This document shows positions 17,088-24,957 of a stretch of DNA of 32,934 nucleotides, in pieces. Every line of letters starts with the position of its first letter. Within the stretch, counting starts at the first letter, position 1. Below the pieces are notes generated by a model. It had not been told where the DNA came from. It saw only the letters and a program-made list of their open reading frames with translations, and did no database searches. Origin of the DNA: Caldisericum sp. (lineage in GTDB: Bacteria > Caldisericota > Caldisericia > Caldisericales > Caldisericaceae); the NCBI GenBank assembly GCA_020692945.1, contig JAIMJY010000007.1, positions 1 through 32,934 on the forward strand, read 5' to 3'. The translations under genes and the position numbers were made by a program.

Positions 17088-18121
17088 TGGAAATTAAGTC
17101 TTTAAACTTTGACGGGGAGACACTTCACATAATTGACCAACGGTATCTTCCCTTTGAGTTTGTTGATTTTCAGTGTAAAACAGAGCAAGATGTCTGGGAA
17201 GCGATCAATTCCATGAAGATAAGAGGGGCACCTGCTATAGGTGTCGCTGCTGCTTTTGGAATTTATCTTGGAATTAAAAATTTTGAAGGAAATTATAACA
17301 ATCTTTTGCATAAAATTGAAAACTTGAAAGACTATTTAGACAGCGCTAGACCTACTGCTGTTAATTTACAATGGGCTACTCAGCAAGTTTTAGGCTTCGC
17401 GATTAATGCTCAGCTAAATGATGTCGATTCTCTAAAAAAGGCTATCTTTAATAAGGCAAAAGAAATGGAGATCGATGATTCTAAAAGAAATTATCAAATT
17501 GGAATAAATGGTTCATTTTTGTTCAAAGATAATGACACCATGATGACGATTTGTAATACTGGAAATCTCGCAACTGTTAGGTACGGCACGGCCTTCTCAG
17601 TTATTCAAAGATCTTTCGAAAAATATAAAAACATCAGTGTCGTTGTTCTTGAAACAAGACCATATCTACAAGGATCGCGCTTAACGGCCCTTGAACTTAA
17701 AGAGGCAGGCATACCTTTTTACTTGATAACCGACAATATGAGCGGTCTTATAATGGCAAAGGGTCTCGTAAACGCTATTGTTACTGGAGCAGATAGAATA
17801 GCAGTAAATGGCGACACAGCAAATAAGGTCGGAACCTATATGCTGGCAATTCTTGCAAAGTACCACAATATACCTTTTTACATAGCTGCACCTACTTCCA
17901 CCATTGATCCGTTAATTAAAAGCGGCAAAGAGATACCAATAGAAGAAAGAAACCCGGATGAAGTAACCTATTGTGTTGGAAAGAGAATCGCCCCGGAAGG
18001 AGTTAAGGCTTTCAATTTTTCTTTTGATGTAACGCCTAACAATCTAATCACTGCCATCATCACTGATAAAGGTTTGATTTATCCACCATTTGAAAACGCG
18101 ATAAAGAAAATTTTACATTAA
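17087..18121 (+). CDS. mtnA: S-methyl-5-thioribose-1-phosphate isomerase
   Basis: Isomerises MTR-1-P to MTRu-1-P in methionine salvage. 344 residues. Diagnostic stretches: KIRGAPAIGVAAAFG, SARPTAVNLQWA, catalytic Cys156 in TICNTGNLATVRYGTA, RPYLQGSRLTALEL, and Asp236 in GADRIAVNGDTANKVGTY. This set favours MtnA over eIF2B-like or ribose-1,5-bisphosphate isomerase relatives. It is translated from the rpmB stop (TAATG), an odd partner, probably for expression. The rest of the pathway (mtnBCD, mtnK) is not in the window. The Asp-type purine phosphorylase at 13940-14731 could supply MTR-1-P. It overlaps the convergent gene by 9 bp. Confidence 0.92.
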   Translation: MEIKSLNFDGETLHIIDQRYLPFEFVDFQCKTEQDVWEAINSMKIRGAPAIGVAAAFGIYLGIKNFEGNYNNLLHKIENLKDYLDSARPTAVNLQWATQQVLGFAINAQLNDVDSLKKAIFNKAKEMEIDDSKRNYQIGINGSFLFKDNDTMMTICNTGNLATVRYGTAFSVIQRSFEKYKNISVVVLETRPYLQGSRLTALELKEAGIPFYLITDNMSGLIMAKGLVNAIVTGADRIAVNGDTANKVGTYMLAILAKYHNIPFYIAAPTSTIDPLIKSGKEIPIEERNPDEVTYCVGKRIAPEGVKAFNFSFDVTPNNLITAIITDKGLIYPPFENAIKKILH

Positions 18122-18601
18122 TTTTTTGATCGCCTTTAGAGACTCCCTTGCGCTTTCAACTTCCTCACAAATTATTATTTTAACATTTTTTAAGTAAGCA
18201 AAAGTAACTGTCGAGGAAACCATCTCTGGAACACAATCTTCGGTCCCTTTGAAGAATTCTATTAAATCACTGTTTTTGAAAATCAAAACTCTACATTCTT
18301 TTTCTTTTACGAAGTTAGTGATTGTAGTCATTTTTTTATATTTGTTATTTAAGGAGTTTTTAACGAATGCTGATTCCTCTTGAGTAATCTTATCGTAAAA
18401 TATAAAAATCGGAATGTCTAAATCGTTTCGTAAAAGTTCACTAAGCTCTATCAGCGTTTCTAACGATTTGCCACAAATGACTAATGCATCAGCACCCAAT
18501 TCTGATTGCTTATAAGCAAAGTTAGTACAATTCTGTAAATTTGTCGCCTTTTTAGAAGAGATCATTAAGGAATTAACGTCTAACAAGGCATAAATTTTCA
18601 T
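18113..18601 (-). CDS. Hypothetical protein, alpha/beta
   Basis: 162 residues, not recognised. No signal, membrane helix or metal motif. By eye it has alternating strands and helices: MKIYALLDVNSLMIS, GADALVICGKSLETLIELSE, DIPIFIFYDK, VRIIIF-like strands and a final VKIIICEEVESARESLKAI. This recalls half of a TIM barrel or a Rossmann-like fold, but I cannot assign it. An AGGGAG site lies upstream of the ATG. It converges on mtnA with a 9-bp overlap. The next sequence upstream is the broken gene relic at 18613-18951, which ends 11 bases before it on the same strand, so both may once have formed an operon. Confidence 0.65.
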   Translation of the reverse strand: MKIYALLDVNSLMISSKKATNLQNCTNFAYKQSELGADALVICGKSLETLIELSELLRNDLDIPIFIFYDKITQEESAFVKNSLNNKYKKMTTITNFVKEKECRVLIFKNSDLIEFFKGTEDCVPEMVSSTVTFAYLKNVKIIICEEVESARESLKAIKKLM

Positions 18602-18612
18602 TCTTAATCTCC

Positions 18613-18951
18613 CTATAATTCTACGGGTCTTTTTGGCCTCAATCCTTTGTAATGTAAAAAAGGATTCGCATTAAGAATATGAACTTTAACTATTGCCATT
18701 TCTTGCGATTGGCCAAAAGTTTCACTTTCAAGGTTTTCCTCATTGAATGAAGCTTTACCAAAAGACTTACCTGACCACATAGATAGCACCGCTTTTACTC
18801 TCGAAAAAATCTCACTAATTGCCTCGCCTACCTTCCGTAAACCTGAAACTTTGTAACTCTGCTCTAGGAGCCCCTAAAGCATCAACAACGTTCATGTATT
18901 GCCTTTTATCAATAAAGGCTTGCTAAAACCCTTAATAATTCCTTAAACCAT
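18613..18951 (-). pseudogene. Frameshifted gene of unknown family (three +1 shifts)
   Basis: Within the roughly 600-bp interval before the tRNA, a coding pattern runs through all three minus-strand frames in sequence. ATG at 18951 (Met-Val), then frame two reads KELLRVLAS, frame three reads FIDKRQYMNVVDALGAPRAE (18922-18815), and the last frame runs to the TAG at 18613 with about 70 protein-like codons (GEAISEIFSRVKAVLSMWSG ... NPFLHYKGLRPKRPVEL). Each junction needs removal of one base, and each lies at a TTT on the coding strand (GGTTTAAG, GCCTTTAT, AAGTTTCA). Repaired, the product would be 111 residues. I do not recognise the family. An extended -10 stands six bases before the ATG. Confidence 0.6.
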
Positions 18952-18957
18952 TGCTAA

Positions 18958-18966
18958 ATTATAACA
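18958..18966 (-). promoter_or_regulatory. Extended -10 before the broken gene
   Basis: Minus strand TGTTATAAT (18966-18958) is an extended -10. The first ATG of the broken gene (18951) begins six bases later and has no Shine-Dalgarno, so the mRNA would be leaderless. No clear -35. It may also serve the hypothetical gene downstream. Confidence 0.45.
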
Positions 18967-19158
18967 AAAATTTTATTTTTAGAAAACTCTACCAGAGAAA
19001 AAGAATTTAAAACATTTAAACAAGCTAACTGTGATTATTATCCACTTAATTAAACAATTCATAAGGCTTTTTTACCATTTGTTACATATGATAATTTAAT
19101 AAAGAATCTTGATCTCTTGTAAAACTAAGCTATGCAAAAGGAGTTGTTTGAGAGATTA

Positions 19159-19187
19159 TTGTAAATAATAAAGAAAATCAATATAAT
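19159..19187 (+). promoter_or_regulatory. tRNA-Ser promoter
   Basis: TTGTAA (19159-19164), 17-base spacer, TATAAT (19182-19187), ending nine bases before the tRNA 5' end. Confidence 0.75.
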
Positions 19188-19196
19188 AATATTCAC

Positions 19197-19286
19197 GGAG
19201 AGGTGGCTGAGTGGTTGAAAGCGCCTGACTCGAAATCAGGTAGGAGGGTAACTTTCTCGTGGGTTCAAATCCCACTCTCTCCGCCA
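19197..19286 (+). tRNA. tRNA-Ser (anticodon CGA)
   Basis: A complete 90-base class II tRNA with CCA encoded. The acceptor GGAGAGG pairs with TCTCTCC (one G-T wobble), with G as discriminator base. The D arm starts GCTGAGTGG. The anticodon stem CCTGA/TCAGG encloses the loop CTCGAAA, giving anticodon CGA (reads UCG). The long variable arm TAGGAGGGTAACTTTCTCG is typical of tRNA-Ser. The T arm GTGGG/TTCAAAT/CCCAC is perfect. Confidence 0.97.
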
Positions 19287-19356
19287 TTAAGTTCAGAAGA
19301 GTTACTTTATAGATTAAACAAGAGAAGTTTAAACTAAAAACCAAAGGAGTTATAAA

Positions 19357-19902
19357 ATGAAGAAAAAAAGAATAATTGCATTGTTTTTTGTTGTCATTGC
19401 TTTTCTAACACGTTTTATCCCTTTGAAATTACCAAACATTGAATTCATATCAAGTACCATTTCAATATTGATTCTTTTTTTCGGATTAAAGATTACCTTG
19501 CCTTTGATTCTTTCAATAGTCCTGATTTCTGATGTCATTCTTACGGGCAAGTTGCAATCCTGGGAGCTAATTGTTATTTTTGGATGGAGTGCCGTAATTT
19601 TAACTCAATGGCACCTAAGGGGAAAGAAGCTAATCAATACTTTTCTTATGCAAGCTATTGGTACTATTGCATTTTATCTGGTGACAAATTCTCTCGTTTT
19701 TTTGGCATATAGTTTTTATCAAAGAAACTTTTCAGGATATATTACATGTTTATTGGCAGGAATTCCTTTTGTAAGAAATCAATTAATCTTTAATGGAATT
19801 TTTTCATTTGTTGTATATAAAACTTACCAATTATTTTATGACACGGAGAACATAAATATAAAATTACAAGAACATGGGGGTGAACCACAAAAACCTTTTT
19901 AG
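19357..19902 (+). CDS. Membrane protein, DUF6580 / ECF S-component-like
   Basis: 181 residues with about five hydrophobic helices and short loops. The layout resembles DUF6580 and related substrate-binding (S) components of ECF transporters: an N-terminal helix ending TRFIPLKLPNIEF, then helices with SDVILTG, a TNSLVFLAYSFY stretch, and a C-terminal CLLAGIPFVRNQLIFNGIFS segment that matches the family's conserved 'PFxRN' region. The substrate is unknown. It begins 70 bases after tRNA-Ser, with AAAGGAG before the ATG and no strong promoter of its own visible, so it could be read from the tRNA promoter. No ECF ATPase or T component is in the window. Confidence 0.6.
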   Translation: MKKKRIIALFFVVIAFLTRFIPLKLPNIEFISSTISILILFFGLKITLPLILSIVLISDVILTGKLQSWELIVIFGWSAVILTQWHLRGKKLINTFLMQAIGTIAFYLVTNSLVFLAYSFYQRNFSGYITCLLAGIPFVRNQLIFNGIFSFVVYKTYQLFYDTENINIKLQEHGGEPQKPF

Positions 19903-19922
19903 GTTCTAATTTTCAATATTGC

Positions 19923-19950
19923 TTGATGTAATTTGAAAAACGTGTAGAAT
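19923..19950 (+). promoter_or_regulatory. Promoter of the roadblock gene
   Basis: TTGATG (19923-19928), 16-base spacer, TAGAAT (19945-19950), followed by GAAGGAGG before the ATG at 19975. Confidence 0.55.
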
Positions 19951-19974
19951 ATAAAAAATTGAAGGAGGAAAAAA

Positions 19975-20346
19975 ATGATTACAAGTAAGCCAGCACAAAT
20001 TATTGAAATTTTAAAAACAATGAGAAGCGAAAATCCTGACCTTGAGGCCCTTGCTGTTGTAAGCTTAGATGGGCTACCTATTGCAAGTTTACTGCCAACA
20101 GAGGCTGAGGAAGATAGGGTAGCTGCCTTATCCGCAACCATCCTTTCTCTTGGAGAAAGAGCTGCTCAAGAACTAAACAAAGGAGCTCTTGAACAAGCCT
20201 ATGCTAAAGGGGAACGTGGCTACATAATTACCACAGGAATAAAAAATATAGCTGCCCTTATGGTTGTCACTAACAGAGAATCTAAACTTGGGATGACCCT
20301 ATTCTCGATAAAAAGAGGAATTCAAGAAATAGAAAAAGTGCTTTAA
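19975..20346 (+). CDS. Roadblock/LC7 domain protein (MglB-like)
   Basis: 123 residues, a single roadblock/LC7 domain. An N-terminal helix (ILKTMRSENPDLEALAVVS) leads to a strand and DGLPIAS, a central helix around EEDRVAALSATILSLGERAA, and the terminal strands RGYIITTGIKNIAALMVVT and LGMTLFSIKRGIQEI. Such proteins bind and regulate small Ras-like GTPases (MglA, Rag type). No GTPase gene lies nearby, so its partner must be encoded elsewhere. Strong AGGAGG. It has its own promoter and stands alone between the DUF6580-like gene and the convergent nadE. Confidence 0.9.
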   Translation: MITSKPAQIIEILKTMRSENPDLEALAVVSLDGLPIASLLPTEAEEDRVAALSATILSLGERAAQELNKGALEQAYAKGERGYIITTGIKNIAALMVVTNRESKLGMTLFSIKRGIQEIEKVL

Positions 20347-20443
20347 AAATCACAATTAATATTTTCTCCTATTAAAAGAGAGGTTTTTAACCGCAAAGCC
20401 GGCTATGTAACTGTCTGCAAGGTGGTATGGTAGTTGTTATTTT
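20346..20443 (+). other. Structured RNA candidate, weakly GEMM-like
   Basis: AAAATCACAAT (20346-20356) can pair with GTTGTTATTTT (20433-20443) with one mismatch. Inside are GCAAAGCC (20393-20400) and ATGGTAG (20427-20433), both recalling conserved parts of the cyclic di-GMP-I riboswitch. The riboswitch's upstream GGCAAACC segment is missing and no plus-strand gene follows, so a true riboswitch is unlikely. It may be the 3' end of the roadblock mRNA or chance. Confidence 0.18.
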
Positions 20444-21261
20444 CCTATATCGTGAGGATAAAGAAAATCTATTCCAAGAGTCCTTGAGGAAAATTTTGCA
20501 GTTGGAGGAGGCGTTCGTTTGAATTGAGTACCATAGATTCTCCTCAGTGCATTTAAAACCGTTTTCTTATTGAAGCCTAATGAAACGATCTCCTCCTCTG
20601 TTTTTCTTTCGTCAATATATTGGTACATGATTTGGTCCAATTCCTTGTATGTAGCACCAAGCTCATCTTCATCTCTTTGGCCCGGCCAAAGGTCTGCCGT
20701 TGGCTCCTTTTCTACAATCTTATCAGGAATTCTCATATGCCTTGAAATTTCAAATACTTGTGTTTTATAAAGGTCGCCGATTGGATAAATTCCTGCAGCC
20801 ATATCCCCGTACCATGTACTATATCCAAGCATAAGTTCACTTTTATTGCTGGACCCCAACACTATGGCATCGTTTTCTCGAGCCTTGTCAAAAAGTATAC
20901 TCATGCGAATTCTTGACAGGAAATTCCCAATTCGAAGTTTTTCTATGTCGGGAATCAATTTAAAATAGCTATCCGAAATATCCGAGATGTCTATAATTTC
21001 ATAGTTAATCTTAAGGGTTTTAGAAATCATTACAGCGTCTTCAGCAGATGCTTTAGAGCTTAGCTTATAAGGCATAATTAGGCCATAAACATTTTTATTG
21101 CCCAAAGCCTCTACTGCAAGGTAAGATACCAAAGCAGAATCAATTCCTCCTGAAATGCCAATTACTCCATTTTTAAAATTATTGCTAAAGACTTCTTCTT
21201 TAATAAATTCAACGATAAATTTTCTAACTAAATTATAGTTAAGATTTGGAATCTCAATCAT
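20437..21261 (-). CDS. nadE: NAD+ synthetase, synthetase (ammonia-using) domain
   Basis: Final step of NAD synthesis: deamido-NAD is adenylylated and amidated. 274 residues, the synthetase domain only. The P-loop GISGGIDSALVS (SGGIDS 37-42) is followed by GSSNKSELMLGYSTWYGDMA, YPIGDLYKTQVFEI, and EKEPTADLWPGQRDEDELG. The glutaminase part is not fused but is encoded by the gene just upstream, which overlaps it by 4 bp (ATGA). Together they probably form a two-subunit glutamine-dependent enzyme (inference). A GGAGGAGAG site inside the upstream gene serves this start. Confidence 0.93.
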   Translation of the reverse strand: MIEIPNLNYNLVRKFIVEFIKEEVFSNNFKNGVIGISGGIDSALVSYLAVEALGNKNVYGLIMPYKLSSKASAEDAVMISKTLKINYEIIDISDISDSYFKLIPDIEKLRIGNFLSRIRMSILFDKARENDAIVLGSSNKSELMLGYSTWYGDMAAGIYPIGDLYKTQVFEISRHMRIPDKIVEKEPTADLWPGQRDEDELGATYKELDQIMYQYIDERKTEEEIVSLGFNKKTVLNALRRIYGTQFKRTPPPTAKFSSRTLGIDFLYPHDIGK

Positions 21262-22100
21262 CTCTCCTCCATAATTTTTTCTAAATTCTTGTAAACAATG
21301 TTTAGATCTTCTTCACGTGAAAGTGGAAAGATTTGTCTTTTCCTATAAATATCCTCTGTGTCTACGACGCCAACTTTTAATTGTTCCTTCAACAAATCAG
21401 CGGAAGCACTTTTAGCGCCTGATGGGCTTTCAATAAATGATCCGCCGTAGAAACCAAGTCCGTCGTCAAAGCCAACTCTATTAACATACACAACAAAATG
21501 TGCAAAAAAATTCACATAAGTATCTGCTGCCTTTTCTACAGTTTCTTGAATACCTGGCCTTTGTCCGTTGAGTCCTCTTAAAGGCATATTACTTGGAACG
21601 ATAACAAAATCGGTATCCTGGGCATATGCTAAAAATAGCAAAGAGGGGTGAAAGAAATCCCTGCAAATAAGAATTGTAACTTTTCCGAATCTCGTCTCGA
21701 AAGCTTTCACTTCGCTACCCCTACTCATAAATCTTAATTCTTCAAACATCCCATGCGTAGGGAGATAAATCTTCCTATGTACATGAACAATTTTGCCGTT
21801 CGAAATATACATTGCAGAATTGTATATTTTTTTATCTTTGCCTTTTTCCACAAATCCAAAAACAATATCAATATTATTACTAAGTTTAAAGATTGGGTTA
21901 AAAAATTTATCATCTTTTTCAATAGCGACTTCCATGGTTAGGTCCCTCAAACAGTAACCTGATAAACTAAGCTCAGGAAATACAACAATTTCGGCAAGGC
22001 TCTCTTTTGCCTGTTGTATTACGTCGATGTGCTTCTTAAGATTCTCTTTTAAATCTCCCAGCTTTGGATTAATTTGAGCAATAGCAAAGTTAAATTTCAT
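21258..22100 (-). CDS. Carbon-nitrogen hydrolase, probable glutaminase partner of NadE
   Basis: 280 residues, the nitrilase superfamily. The catalytic triad is visible: Glu43 in VFPELSLSGYC, Lys110 in HVHRKIYLPTHGMFEE, and Cys146 in ILICRDFF. The stretch FPELSLSGYxxRDL and the GMFEELRFMSRG region resemble the amidase domain of glutamine-dependent NAD synthetases. The overlap with nadE makes it the likely ammonia donor subunit. Alternatives are another amidase of this family, such as an omega-amidase. It overlaps queT by 11 bp at its start. Confidence 0.82.
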   Translation of the reverse strand: MKFNFAIAQINPKLGDLKENLKKHIDVIQQAKESLAEIVVFPELSLSGYCLRDLTMEVAIEKDDKFFNPIFKLSNNIDIVFGFVEKGKDKKIYNSAMYISNGKIVHVHRKIYLPTHGMFEELRFMSRGSEVKAFETRFGKVTILICRDFFHPSLLFLAYAQDTDFVIVPSNMPLRGLNGQRPGIQETVEKAADTYVNFFAHFVVYVNRVGFDDGLGFYGGSFIESPSGAKSASADLLKEQLKVGVVDTEDIYRKRQIFPLSREEDLNIVYKNLEKIMEER

Positions 22101-22632
22101 TTGTTTTTACTCTCCTTTGAAGTGCGCTGAGGATTGGCAGCCCAAGTCCATATGTTGAAAAAGCTTCCCCTAAACCTATTGTTAATACACCCAGAAAATA
22201 TGGAACAAGTTTAAAATTTACAAAAACGTATTTGAAAGCTTCAAAACCTATTTTTCCTGAAAGTCCAGAAAGTGCTATTATATAAAAGGCAACTCCAAAT
22301 GCATTAAAAATAATTGGAGGAATAGGAGCAAGGTATTTTGATTTCGAGTGCTTCCCGATCTCCATCGTTAATAAAGCAGCAATGAACGTTAAAAATGTGC
22401 CAAGAATCATGTCAATTGGGCCAAAAGGAGAAAAAATATTTGCAAGAAAACAGCCAATTGTAAGTCCCCATATAGCTTCAGGAAAAATATATGGAAGAAC
22501 AGTTAAAGATTCAGCTATCCTAACCTGAATCGCACCAAATGATAATGGTTTAGTAAAAAAAGTAATAACAAAGTAAAGGCTTGCAATTGTTGCTGCCCTT
22601 ACAAAATATCTCAGTTTACTCTTTTTTACCAT
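22090..22632 (-). CDS. queT: QueT-family queuosine-precursor transporter (ECF S component)
   Basis: 180 residues with about five to six membrane helices. It matches the QueT family: FGAIQVRIAESLTVLPYIFP and EAIWGLTIGCFLANIFSPFG mirror its conserved 'RxxEALTxLPxxxPEA' and 'GCxxANL' features. Such S components import queuosine precursors with the shared ECF ATPases, which are not in the window. I chose the ATG at 22632 (AAAAAAGAGTAA region, overlapping the last 17 bp of the LapA gene) because the family starts near here; the 22734 start would add a non-homologous tail. No preQ1 riboswitch is visible. Confidence 0.8.
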   Translation of the reverse strand: MVKKSKLRYFVRAATIASLYFVITFFTKPLSFGAIQVRIAESLTVLPYIFPEAIWGLTIGCFLANIFSPFGPIDMILGTFLTFIAALLTMEIGKHSKSKYLAPIPPIIFNAFGVAFYIIALSGLSGKIGFEAFKYVFVNFKLVPYFLGVLTIGLGEAFSTYGLGLPILSALQRRVKTNEI

Positions 22633-23002
22633 TATCTGGCTGTTCTGGTGGCATTGATTTGGGATTAGATGCAAAACTATCAGAAATCTGCTGCTTAAGT
22701 TTCGAGAGATCATCTTGAATTTTTGCCTTCTCATTTTCCAAAGATTTTATAAATTTTTCTTTTTCATTGATCTCTCTCCTATGCTTTGTTCCGTTTCCAA
22801 TGAAAACCATTAGAGAAAAAAACCACATTATAAAAATGCCTAAAATTAGAGAAAAGAGTGCTAGTATTCCAATAGGTGTAGGTGGGATTGTCCATAATAA
22901 AAAGTTAAGCTGTGTCGTTGGCATAGTATTCTGCATAACAAAAACAAGCGAAACGACAAGAAGCAACAAAGTTACTACCAAATAAAAGCTTAATTTCTTC
23001 AT
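22616..23002 (-). CDS. LapA (DUF1049) domain membrane protein
   Basis: 128 residues. Two transmembrane helices (about 5-23 and 42-68) carry the LapA features FVMQNTMPTTQLNFLLW between them. A cytosolic coiled coil (about 75-110, EINEKEKFIKSLENEKAKI) and a disordered Pro/Asn-rich tail follow. In E. coli LapA acts with LapB in envelope homeostasis; here only general membrane or envelope function can be suggested. AAGGAGGT precedes the ATG, and a strong promoter lies upstream. First gene of the lapA-queT-amidase-nadE operon. Confidence 0.8.
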   Translation of the reverse strand: MKKLSFYLVVTLLLLVVSLVFVMQNTMPTTQLNFLLWTIPPTPIGILALFSLILGIFIMWFFSLMVFIGNGTKHRREINEKEKFIKSLENEKAKIQDDLSKLKQQISDSFASNPKSMPPEQPDNGKKE

Positions 23003-23030
23003 TTTACCTCCTTGAATGTTATTACTTTAA

Positions 23031-23058
23031 ATTATACTATTGATTAATTAAAAGTCAA
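23031..23058 (-). promoter_or_regulatory. Strong promoter of the lapA-queT-nadE operon
   Basis: Minus strand TTGACT (23058-23053), 16-base spacer, TATAAT (23036-23031), followed by AAGGAGGT and the lapA ATG. The TGA stop of dppC lies inside the -35 box, the same arrangement as at tlpA. Confidence 0.8.
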
Positions 23059-23921
23059 ACTTTCTTTCGTAGTCTTGGGTCAGTGGCATCCCTCAGTCCG
23101 TCGCCAAGGAGGTTAAACCCCAGAACAGTCAAAAGGATTGCAATGCCAGGGAAAGTTTCTACCCACCAGTAACCTCCCGTAATTGAGTGAATCCCATCGG
23201 CAAGCATTGCCCCCCATTCAGGTGTGGGCGGTTGAGCTCCAAGCCCAAGAAAACCGAGAGCTGCAGCATCAAGGATAGCGCTTCCAATACTAAGGGTCCC
23301 ATATACAATTAAAATAGAAAGAACGTTGGGAAGAACGTGAACTACCATAATTCTAAGGCTCGGCGTACCAATTGCTCTTGCTGCCTCTATGAATTCGTTA
23401 TTGCCAACAACAATAGTTTGAGAGCGTACTATTCTTGCTATTTGAGGAGCATATGTAATTCCAATTGCAATCATGGCTTTATCAAGTCCTCTTCCAAGAA
23501 TGGCAACCATAACTATCGCTAAAAGAATAGAAGGAAGGGAAAACATGATATCTACAATTCTCATAATTACATTATCGACCCACCCGCCTAGAAATCCAGC
23601 AACTACTCCTGCGGTCATTCCGAGCAAAACTCCTATGATAACAGCTATAAAACCTACTGTTAGTGAAATTCTTGCACCGTATATAATTCTGCTCAGAATA
23701 TCTCTTCCAAAATTGTCGGTTCCAAGAAAATTTGTTTTTTTATCAGCCCAAAAACCAGGTTGCAAATTATTCTTGAGATTTTGGACAAGTGGATTATGTG
23801 GGGCAATCAGAGGAGCAGCAACAGCAATGAAAATAAAAAAACAAATCAGAAATAGTCCAAACATAGCAGATCTGTTTCTTCGTGTATATCTAAATGTTTC
23901 TCTTAAAACAGAATCTTTCAT
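23055..23921 (-). CDS. Peptide/oligopeptide ABC transporter permease, DppC type
   Basis: 288 residues. An N-terminal cytosolic stretch and first helix (MFGLFLICFFIFIAVAAPLI) precede the periplasmic segment with NFLGTDNFGRDILSR, typical of DppC/OppC. Four to five more helices follow, with the EAA loop EAARAIGTPSLRIMVVHVLP that contacts the ATPase. The C-terminus DGLRDATDPRLRKK is also characteristic. It lies 10 bp after dppB. No DppD or DppF ATPase genes follow; the next gene has its own promoter. Confidence 0.93.
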   Translation of the reverse strand: MKDSVLRETFRYTRRNRSAMFGLFLICFFIFIAVAAPLIAPHNPLVQNLKNNLQPGFWADKKTNFLGTDNFGRDILSRIIYGARISLTVGFIAVIIGVLLGMTAGVVAGFLGGWVDNVIMRIVDIMFSLPSILLAIVMVAILGRGLDKAMIAIGITYAPQIARIVRSQTIVVGNNEFIEAARAIGTPSLRIMVVHVLPNVLSILIVYGTLSIGSAILDAAALGFLGLGAQPPTPEWGAMLADGIHSITGGYWWVETFPGIAILLTVLGFNLLGDGLRDATDPRLRKKV

Positions 23922-23931
23922 CTAAATCTCC

Positions 23932-24936
23932 TTACTTATAATGAATGCGTGGGTCAATATAAGAATAGAAAATATCAACAATTAGGTTAATTAATGCGAT
24001 TACCAAGGCAATAAAAATTACAGAACCTTGAACAGCAGGGTAATCCCTTGCAGAAACAGCCTGTACTATATACGTGCCTAACCCAGGCCATGAAAAAATT
24101 GTTTCAGTCAGAATTGCCCCTCCCATAAGCATTGCAAATTCTGTTCCTGAAGCAGTAAGTATAGGAATTAGTGCATTTCTTAAAGCATGCTTCATAATAA
24201 CGGCCTTCTCATTAAGTCCTTTAGAGCGTGCAGTTCTTATATAATCTTGATTCATAACGTCAAGCATACTTGAGCGTGTAATTCTCGCAATAAATGCCAT
24301 AGGTATTGTGCCAAGAGCAATCGAGGGTAATATAAGATGTTTCAAAGCATTAAGAAATGCAGGAAAGTTTAATTCAAGTAAACTATCCAAAAGGTACAAA
24401 TGAGTTAAGGGTTTGATTGAATACATTACACTCAGACGTCCGCCAGTTGGGAGAAGGTCAAGTTTAATACTAAAAATCATAATGAGCATAATTGCTAACC
24501 AAAAAATGGGCATTGATACTCCGAACAAAGCAATAATCATACTTGTGTAATCAAAAAAAGAATAACGTTTAACAGCAGAAACTATACCTGCAAATACTCC
24601 AATAATGGTAGCGAATATCATTGCAAAGATTGACAGCTCAAGCGTATTTGGAAAACGCTGGACAAGCTCTACAAGCACCGATTGATGCGTAAGAATCGAC
24701 TGGCCAAAGTCACCTCTAAGTGCGTGTTTTAACCAAATAAAGTATTGCACAATAAGCGGTTTAGTAAGGCCCCACTCGGCTCTCATCCGTGCAAGGACTT
24801 CGGGAGAGGCGTGTTCTCCTGCCATCGTAATTGCAGGATCACCGGGTGCAAGTCTTATCAAGAGAAATATAATAATAGATACTGCAAATATTGTGAGAAA
24901 TATATTAATAGCTCTCTTTGCGATATAGTATTTCAT
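23932..24936 (-). CDS. Peptide/oligopeptide ABC transporter permease, DppB type
   Basis: 334 residues. The family start YIAKRAINIFLTIFAVSIIIFLLIRLAPGDP is present in full. Several further helices include the EAA loop (RTARSKGLNEKAVIMKHALR). The C-terminus ends DIFYSYIDPRIHYK as usual. TTGGAG at seven bases upstream gives a good ribosome site. It lies after an intercistronic hairpin that separates it from the substrate-binding protein gene, and 10 bp before dppC. Confidence 0.93.
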   Translation of the reverse strand: MKYYIAKRAINIFLTIFAVSIIIFLLIRLAPGDPAITMAGEHASPEVLARMRAEWGLTKPLIVQYFIWLKHALRGDFGQSILTHQSVLVELVQRFPNTLELSIFAMIFATIIGVFAGIVSAVKRYSFFDYTSMIIALFGVSMPIFWLAIMLIMIFSIKLDLLPTGGRLSVMYSIKPLTHLYLLDSLLELNFPAFLNALKHLILPSIALGTIPMAFIARITRSSMLDVMNQDYIRTARSKGLNEKAVIMKHALRNALIPILTASGTEFAMLMGGAILTETIFSWPGLGTYIVQAVSARDYPAVQGSVIFIALVIALINLIVDIFYSYIDPRIHYK

Positions 24937-24957
24937 TTGGTAGCTCCAAATTTTATA

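Noticed and set aside
18641-18666. Inverted repeat AATCCTTT/AAAGGATT
   Set aside because: Lies inside the coding-like part of the broken gene and has no T run, so it is likely a codon-level coincidence.
18901-18919. Hairpin GCCTTT/AAAGGC
   Set aside because: Six-base stem inside the broken gene, no T run on either strand.
19197-19286. tRNA-Ser as an integration site for a mobile element
   Set aside because: No integrase, no duplicated tRNA 3' end, and the broken gene lies on the 5' side.
19156-19344. Minus-strand open frame across the tRNA, with the string MAERVGFEPTR
   Set aside because: This is the well-known false protein read from the complement of tRNA-Ser genes.
22633-23030. preQ1 riboswitch upstream of queT
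   Set aside because: No preQ1-type pseudoknot sequence is seen before lapA or queT.
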